From positions 17,484,854-17,548,853 of the forward strand of contig CP093830.1 of NCBI GenBank assembly GCA_033063855.1: DNA of 64,000 nt, in the 5' to 3' direction. Of the stretch, positions 56,901 to 64,000 are shown piece after piece. Source of the stretch: Smittia aterrima. Its lineage: Eukaryota > Arthropoda > Insecta > Diptera > Chironomidae. The notes under the pieces were generated by a model that saw nothing but the letters and a program-made list of their open reading frames with translations, did no database searches and was not told the origin of the DNA. Both the position numbers and the translations under genes were made by a program. Within the stretch, counting starts at the first letter, position 1; every line of letters starts with the position of its first letter.

Positions 56901-59004
56901 TGATCTCTTCGATTTGCTTAAAGATTGAGAAGATGGACTCATCGCTGTCGACAATCTTTGCCAGCTTCAGGTGATCAAATGAAGAAAGAATTTGGAACGT
57001 CAGCAATCGAATTTCGTGATGAGGCGATAACAGATTTGGCTGAAGAGTCTTATGAATCTTCTCGAACATTTTTCCATTCATTTTCGACTCGTCAATATTT
57101 TGAAGAAGGAATAGAAGAATTTTCATTGACGAATAGCTTGACTCAGTGTTCTCAACGAGTGGCACAACAACGTCAATCAATTCAGCTGCCTGCGATTTGT
57201 TGATTGATCCTTTAAGTGCGTGAAGTGTTGCGATAGACACAGCCAGTATGTAAATCAGTTTAACTTCGTGCTTCGTTTTAAGTTTCTTTGAAAGTTCCTT
57301 AATCAGTTGAGCAAGATGCTTCTCCACTTTTTCCTTGTCGAATGTCATGAGATGAGGAAGAATTTTAATTGCAAGTAGAAAATCTTCGATGTCTTCAGAG
57401 TCTGACTTAAAGCTGACAACTTTTTTGACAATCTCGTCAACACTTTTTTGGTTCCGTAAGTTGATGCTGTAATTCTCGACTGTGTCTGGTTCCAAGAGAT
57501 CTCTTGACGATCGTTGATTCACTATTTTGGCGAGAATTTCCAGAGTTGTCTTGTTAGAATTTCTCTCAAAATATTTAAGGAAGTCTGGTAATATTAGCAC
57601 ATCAAACTGTGAATAGCCGATTGAGTTAATGACGAAGGACTCAAACACTTCCGCATGATTGATATGAAGAATTTTCTTTGACAAACGGCTCGCTTCAAGC
57701 TGACCCATTACGAAGTTCTTCGAAAGCAGCAACACAGCTCCAATTTTCGATAGCGTCATCATTACGTCGACTGGAAAGTCTTCATCGATAATTCGGATAA
57801 CAAGATTGATTATCTTCGGGAGGTCGACTACTTTCTTTCCGCCGTGATATTCAATTGTTTGGCCGAGGAAGTGAAGCAGATATTGTGAACTGAGCGACTT
57901 CTCTTCTAGCGATTTGTTTTTTTCAGCGAAAACATCATCAAATGTTTTATGGATTATGTTCCAAAAGCCTCCAATATGCTTCAGCTCAACATAATCAAGA
58001 ATGTTTCCAACAGTTTGGACGAGAACCTAAAATTAAAAGCTCCTAAAATAACGAAAATTCATTTGCCAATTTTCACTCACCTCATTTAACGTTTCCCAAT
58101 ATTTCTTGTACTCGACTTTGCGAAAAGCGTCGAAGAGTGTAGCAAGGAATTCTTCACCCTTGCTATGGAACTGACCATTCAATCCGCGAATCATTTCGAA
58201 GAACAGTTTACCGCAGCCCATCACACTCGCTTCATCTTTTCTGACAATCTTCAGAATGATTAGTAGAAAACTGTCTTTGTCTCTCAAGTTCCTCACGAGA
58301 AATGCAAAGCATTCAACGGCAAAGTTGATAATATGCTCTGGTTGATTGGTTTCGCTCAGCAATGGGATAATTTGGTGAATGACGATGGAGATGTCCTTGC
58401 AGAGAAATGGTTTGAGAACCTTGAACAGATATGCTAAGCAAATCAATGTCCATTCTGTCTGATCAGCGTCTTGCGTATGCAAAAGTTTCACAAGTATTTC
58501 AAAGAATCGTTGGAAGTGAACGTAGAAATCTTCACGAAGATCCTTTGCAAGAGCAACAGTCAATCTAAAAGAATATTCTGTTATTGTTTGTTAAAAAGAA
58601 GAAATCTTGTGAACTTACTCTAACAGCGGTTGAAGAGACAAAGTGGTTGCTTGATCCAATCGATTGATAAGAGCTGCGACAACTTTTTCCTTATGATGAA
58701 GAAGTTGTGGAAGAGTGGTCGTTATCACACCACGCAATTGTTTCTCTAAAGCAGTAAACTCGTCTGTTAGATTGAGCACAATCCATTTTTGATGAGTTTG
58801 ATAGAAATATGATTGATCTTCGTCCGGCTTCTCGTTGACATGCTCAATTCGATAAAGAGCTGATGATCGTAAATCAACTTCGCCAATTCGATCGCTGAAC
58901 TTCTTGAACTAGAAATATTTTGTTACGTTTTGTTAATTTGAGTGCACGTTTTAAATTCGAAGACTTACTTTGAACACATTTTCAGTTTTGTGTTTAATCG
59001 TCAT
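50961..59004 (-). CDS. Small-subunit processome component UTP20
   Basis: This is a very large HEAT/ARM-repeat scaffold of the nucleolar small-subunit processome, needed for 18S rRNA production. Five exons (59004-58969, 58908-58619, 58564-58081, 58026-52390, 52322-50961) keep frame, giving 2602 residues (human about 2785). The N-terminus MTIKHKTENVFKFKKFSDRIG and DVDLRSSALYRI-type block, then LREDFYVHFQRFFEILVKLL, match the family. The DRIM signature region follows near the middle (QKRIRDEAKVRTETIQLLGE; acidic DDEDEDDESESGEDNEVDEE), then KSSLKQVRAAARHTLKDILI. The C-terminus is strongly basic (IILPRKKRRVFESG), typical of nucleolar proteins. Exon 4 alone is 5.6 kb. It is divergent from RUVBL1. 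Confidence 0.95.
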
Positions 59005-59530
59005 CTCGATCTTTATTTCTAGATAACTTCACTTGATTTCTTTTTAACTTTCTTTCTATGATAAAGTTTTCTCGACTAATTATCATTAAGTGAATCCTTA
59101 AGCAACTTTTTTTTAATTCAGACTTGATTTGTTTTGATTCACCATGCGTTCATTTATTTTGTTTATTGAAAACGTCCGAAAACAAAACTGAAAATGAAAT
59201 TCCAGTGTGGATTAACAAAATTTTTAAGGACAAAAGGTTTGAGTCGGGCTCCCTCTTTTTATGTATTGTTTTTATTAAGAAAATATTATTCTGGCTTCCA
59301 ATCGTTCCATTTAAAAAATATTTTCGTTCTATTTGTAAAGTATTCTCCACACTGGATTTCATTTCTATGTGTTCCAAGGCCCGTTTCGAAGCGGTATTTG
59401 ATCAATAAACAAAAAATTAAAAACCTTATTAAACAATCGGCATTTAGCACAAGTAAACTTATATTTTCGTCATAAGTACTCGTTGAAATTGTTTAAACTC
59501 GAAGATCTAAGAAAAACCTTGTAAAACACG
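59005..59530. promoter_or_regulatory. Divergent region, UTP20 / RUVBL1
   Basis: 526 bp separate the two start codons. Overlapping open frames on both strands have no motif and are taken as noise. No TATA box is evident for either gene, consistent with housekeeping promoters. Confidence 0.45.
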
Positions 59531-61082
59531 ATGAAAATCGAAGAAGTTAAAAGCACCGTGAAAACTCAGCGAATTGCCGCTCATTCGCATGTGAAAGGGC
59601 TTGGCTTGGATGAGAATGGTGTTCCATTGCAAATGGGATCAGGTCTTGTTGGTCAAATTGCAGCTCGTGAGGTAAATACAGAGAAAACAAAACTATTTTC
59701 GATCGAGAGGTTAAATTGTGCATTTTTAAAAATAATAGGCAGCTGGTATTGTTGTGGATCTGATTAAATCTAAAAAGATGTCTGGCCGAGCTCTGCTTCT
59801 CGCTGGTCCACCTGGCACAGGTAATATCAACTTGAATGATTAAGACTTTTCTCGAAATAATTTCTTTCTTTGTTTTTTTTAGGAAAAACCGCGATTGCTA
59901 TGGCAATTGCTCATGAGTTGGGAAATAAAGTAAGTCTCGTTTTTCCATTCACACCTCGAAAATTACACAAACAATTCGTTTTAGGTTCCTTTCTGTCCGA
60001 TGGTTGGATCAGAAGTTTTCAGCAGTGAAATTAAAAAGACTGAAGTCTTGATGGAAAACTTCCGCCGCTCAATTGGTTTGAGAATTCGCGAGACGAAGGA
60101 AGTTTACGAAGGAGAAGTAACCGAGTTGACTCCAGTTGAAACAGAGAATCCAATGGGTGGTTATGGAAGAACAATCAGCAACGTTGTCATTGGATTGAAA
60201 ACAGCAAAAGGAACGAAGCAGTTAAAACTCGATCCAAGCATTTACGACGCATTGCAAAAGGAGAAGGTTGAAGTTGGCGATGTCATTTATATCGAAGCAA
60301 ACAGTGGAGCAGTGAAGCGTCAGGGTCGCAGTGACACTTTCGCAACTGAATTCGATCTGGAAACTGAAGAATACGTTCCATTACCGAAAGGAGATGTACA
60401 CAAGAAGAAGGAAGTTGTCCAGGATGTCACACTTCATGATCTTGATGTTGCTAATGCTCGTCCTCAAGGAGGTCAAGACGTTCTCTCGCTTGTTGGTCAG
60501 CTCATGAAACCAAAGAAGACCGAAATCACTGACAAATTGCGAAAGGAAATCAACAAAGTCGTCAACGGTTACATTGATCGCGGTATTGCAGAACTTGTTC
60601 CTGGCGTTCTCTTCATCGACGAAGTTCACATGCTCGATCTTGAGACTTTCACTTATCTCCACAAGTCTCTCGAATCTGTTATCGCTCCGATTGTAATCTT
60701 CGCAACAAATCGTGGACGATGTGTCATTCGTGGAACAGACGACATTCAATCGCCTCATGGAATGCCATTGGATCTGCTGGATCGTCTCATGATTATCAGA
60801 ACTTCGCCATACAAAATCGCTGAGATCGAACAAATTATTAAACTCCGCTCACAAACCGAAGGATTATCAGTTGATGATGAAGCAATCACAGCTTTAAGTG
60901 AAATCGGAAACTCAACAACCTTACGCTACGCCGTTCAACTCATGACTCCAGCATTCCAAAACGCTAAAGTCAACGGTCGCTCGCAAATCATCAAAGACGA
61001 CATCGTGGAGATCAACGGACTATTCTTGGACGCTAAACGTTCCAGCAAATTCCTTACCGAAAGCACGAAGTTCATGAAATAA
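59531..61082 (+). CDS. pont: RuvB-like 1 AAA+ ATPase (pontin)
   Basis: This is an AAA+ ATPase that forms a heterohexamer with RUVBL2 in the INO80, SRCAP/Tip60 and R2TP assemblies. Four exons (59531-59671, 59739-59820, 59883-59929, 59985-61082) give 455 residues, one fewer than human. Walker A GPPGTGKT is at 70-77, split by an intron after GPPGT(G). Walker B is LFIDEVHML, sensor 1 is FATNRG, and the arginine-finger/sensor 2 region includes LLDRLMIIRT and GNSTTLRYAVQL. The inserted OB-like domain II lies between (about 125-295, GKTI-type NPMGGYGRTISNVVIGLK). HPHG-type TDDIQSPHGMPLDLLDR is pontin-like. Start MKIEEVKSTVKTQRIAAHSH matches the family exactly in position. Confidence 0.97.
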
Positions 61083-64000
61083 GTTTCTTTTTTAAATTTC
61101 CTTGTATAAGATTTGCATTTCACGTTTGATTTGAAAAAAGATTCAGGAATTAAAATGCAAAATTGTAGCGACTTTTACTTAAAAACTGAAGCATCGCCTC
61201 GTCGACTTCCCTTTCACATTTTTTTCAGGGAAAGAGAAGGAAAATGATTTTCTCATTTTCCAACCCTCGCTCAATTTTCCTCTCAGTCATCGAATCTCCT
61301 TCGCCGCACAAATGCGTGCTTTCAACTCTATAGAGGACAAAAACAAAATCATTTCAGATGACGCAAGCCAGAACAAGCCTTTTTGCTTTCGAGTATCTCC
61401 GGCCATTCAATTTAATTGATTTTGGCAACAAAGAAACTTTTAATTAAAGATTGAAACTTCCACTGAAAAACACTTTCACTGCATAAACATGTTTTGCTTA
61501 AACCATTTTGACAAGGCAGAAGACCCTTTTCGGATTATTTGTTGCAAAGCTCGAAACTGTTTACTAATTTCGATTTCTCTTCTTTTCTCCTCCTTTCGAT
61601 CTTTTAAGGCTTAACTGCCTTCTTCTTTCACTCACTGGATCAGAAATAAATATTATAGAGTCTATTCAAAAGAGAGAAACCCGACTCAATAGCGGCCTAG
61701 CCATTGTTGCACAGCATTCATTCACGTGTGAATGAAAAGCTTCTTCTTCATCCTCAATTTCAAATAAAAGAACAGAAAGAAACGAAATTGCCACAATGTA
61801 AACAGCGATTCTCATCATCGCAAATTCCAAATTTCACCATCGAAAGTCTTTATTGAGGATTGTATAACGAAAGCTCATCCTTAGATTCCGCTGTCTTTCC
61901 ACCCAACCAACCACTCTCGACGAGAAATGATGATGTCTTGCAACTATGAATAATAAATGCAGGGAAAAGTATTTCGCAGTGATGGGGCTATGCATCATTG
62001 CTTTCCCACTGCTCAGACGTTCTACGAAGAGCAGAAGAATCATTGAATGGAATTAAATGAAAGTGATTCTTTGAAAACTTAATGAATTCAAAAGGCGAAT
62101 GAGTTTCCCAAGCGTTTCTTGGAAAGCGTTTCTTGCAGAGAAACGCCGGTCAAACTTTAATTGAATTTCTTCTATTTTTAACATTCTCGATTCTCATTCA
62201 GCACCGACAGTGAAGAATCAGAGCTTCAATGTTCATGAAATGAATTTTCATTCGTTTAAATGGAATATCTTCACATTACCATCGCATTATCTCGTGCGAG
62301 AAGGAAAGGAAACAAATCGAGGAAGGAAGAAAAAGTAATCCTCGCTAGAATGAATATTTTAGCACCACAAAACTCTCAATTTTCCCAAACCCATTTGTCG
62401 AACGAGACGGAAATTTGGGTTATCGATGTGAGCTATGAACGAGATGTGAGCCATCAACACGAAATTTACAATTGCTGTGACACACGTAAATGGTTTATGG
62501 GATAAAACCTTTACAATAAGTTGCTCTCTCAAAGATCGGAAGTATCACGACGACAATTGAGAATGATTTTACCGAAAAGTTATTTAATCACACGCTTGAG
62601 CTTGCAAGCGACGGAGCCTTCACTGTAATCCCAAAATATTCTAAATCCGATTAAGGCTAATCTCAGCAAACAGTTATCCGACTAATGAAAACGATGATTT
62701 AATGATGATCCCAAAGTATTATGGAAATCAATGTGTTTCCTCTTCGATAAATACTCGGGATGTCGTGTTGCTTGAAAGCTCTTTTGTGTGAGGTTATCGA
62801 AGCTTCTCGAGACAGCAGCATGAGGTTGAAATTACCCGATGGAAGATGAGATATTGAGAGAGGATTTTATGGTTTTTCCCACGCTCTAAACTGCTACTCC
62901 ATTCATTGAAATGGGAGCTTTACCACAGCGAGTCGTCCTCACGTTCGTCCGATATTTTGTCTTTACGCTTCGCATTATTTCGGGCTTTAATGTGAATCTT
63001 CACGACCTTTTAATTTATCGCCCATAGGGAGCCAGAAAATAATGTTTACTTCGGAAGACTGCGCTGCTTTGCTTGCTTCCTTTTTTCGTTGTCACGCCTC
63101 AGATCCATTTCCACATTTTCAGTGCTCCGATGACGAAGAATCATATTGCCCTGGCGCACGAAAAAGCACTTAATGAACTTTTATTGGCTTTAATTGAAAA
63201 TTGGCCATTCGACAGGAATGTTATTTTTTTGTTAAGCTCATTGTGTGCCTGAATGTGAATAAGTTTCTCTTTCTACTGAATACGAAGTAGGAGAGAAGCG
63301 AGGACGAGAAGTAGAAGCTCAAGGCGGAGATTGTGCAATAAAATAAATTTCCCTTTTCGGTTCATCGAGCATCGGAAGAAGTTGGAATTGATGAACAACA
63401 GAAAACTGAGCAGCGATGAGAAAAGTCCTGGTTGGAAAAAGTTTGCATAACGGCAATAAAAACGTTTTGTTTGTGTGGAAATGAAGAAGAGAGCTCGTGA
63501 AGTGTTTCGAGGCAAGATTCAAAAAAGCTTTCATACCAAATCGATTTAAACAAACGGTGGCGGCATATGGCGTTAATCTGTTGATCAAACGATGTGAAAA
63601 TATTTACGTCGCGTACTTTTAAAGCTGCGGAAGTTAAGAAAAACTCGTAACGAGAAAGTAAATCATGGAAACCTTTGATGTTTGTTTGTCATTTATTGAA
63701 GAACGTTTCGTCAGATTGAAGATCAACTTTTCGATGTGTTTCGAAAGAAATATTCGCAGCAAAAATGAATGCAAATACGAAAAGAACTTTCCTATGAAAA
63801 AAAGAGAGAATCTTTCAAAGCTTTCCTCGTCTACAAACTTTTCCTTTGACGTTTCGATGGTTCAAAAATAATTTTAATTTCAGTTTGGTCTTGAAATTCA
63901 AGTTTCACTTCGAAAAGTCTTTTGTCGAACGTCTTGGCTTAGACTTTATTTATTGTTCGTTACTACGATTGCACGTATCAAGATGAAGGACGAAATCAGA
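61083..64000. other. Non-coding stretch after RUVBL1
   Basis: 2.9 kb with no supportable gene. Open frames of 60-90 codons (such as 62260-62505 and 63319-63588) lack motifs, overlap on both strands, and do not join by splicing into anything I recognise. It may include the RUVBL1 3' UTR and part of the next gene's regulatory DNA or an intron. Confidence 0.5.

Noticed and set aside
1..64000. CRISPR arrays, bacterial operons, ribosome-binding sites, integrated virus genes
   Set aside because: None seen; the spliced genes show eukaryotic nuclear DNA and no viral or prokaryotic protein families were recognised.

Overview
The window is insect nuclear DNA and almost certainly dipteran. It carries spliced genes with mostly 50-100 bp GT-AG introns, and proteins closest to what I know of Drosophila. 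Timp is nested antisense in an intron of Synapsin, and Synapsin has the UAG readthrough architecture known from flies. The short introns, AT-rich spacers and small gene gaps fit a nematoceran fly such as a non-biting midge, but I cannot fix the species.

Layout. 0.8-6.6 kb: CCT1 (+), a two-exon coiled-coil gene (+), a BPHL-type hydrolase (-) and a first DNA polymerase iota (-). 6.6-10 kb: a scrambled interval with two calpain fragments in inverted orientation, a broken RING/ULP1-protease gene between them, microsatellites, direct repeats and a foldback element. 10-11.8 kb: a second, longer DNA polymerase iota (-). 12-21.4 kb: CNOT10 (+), UTP14 (-) and condensin Cap-D2 (+). 21.4-40 kb: Synapsin (+) in 12 exons, with Timp (-) in its 8.9 kb intron and several kb of non-coding DNA. 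42-48.5 kb: a small three-exon Pierce1-type ciliary gene (-), head to head with a TBC1D30-type Rab GAP (+). 49.6-61.1 kb: an SDR16C-like dehydrogenase (+), UTP20 (-) and pontin/RUVBL1 (+). 61.1-64 kb: no gene seen.

Most genes are housekeeping: protein folding (CCT1), lesion bypass (two Pol iota), mRNA deadenylation (CNOT10), small-subunit ribosome assembly (UTP14, UTP20), chromosome condensation (Cap-D2) and chromatin/R2TP ATPase (RUVBL1). They sit in divergent pairs with 200-530 bp between start codons, or in convergent pairs with 34-91 bp between stops, so their 3' ends probably overlap.

The most interesting points are four. Synapsin has no in-frame AUG in its readable 5' exons, has a likely A-to-I editing position at an exon edge, and has a 306-codon open frame after UAG. 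The tandem Pol iota copies show a 53 bp identical tract in otherwise diverged DNA. The calpain/RING-ULP1 rearrangement lies between those copies. The Pierce1 gene is otherwise easy to miss and has a near-consensus RFX X-box about 94 bp upstream.
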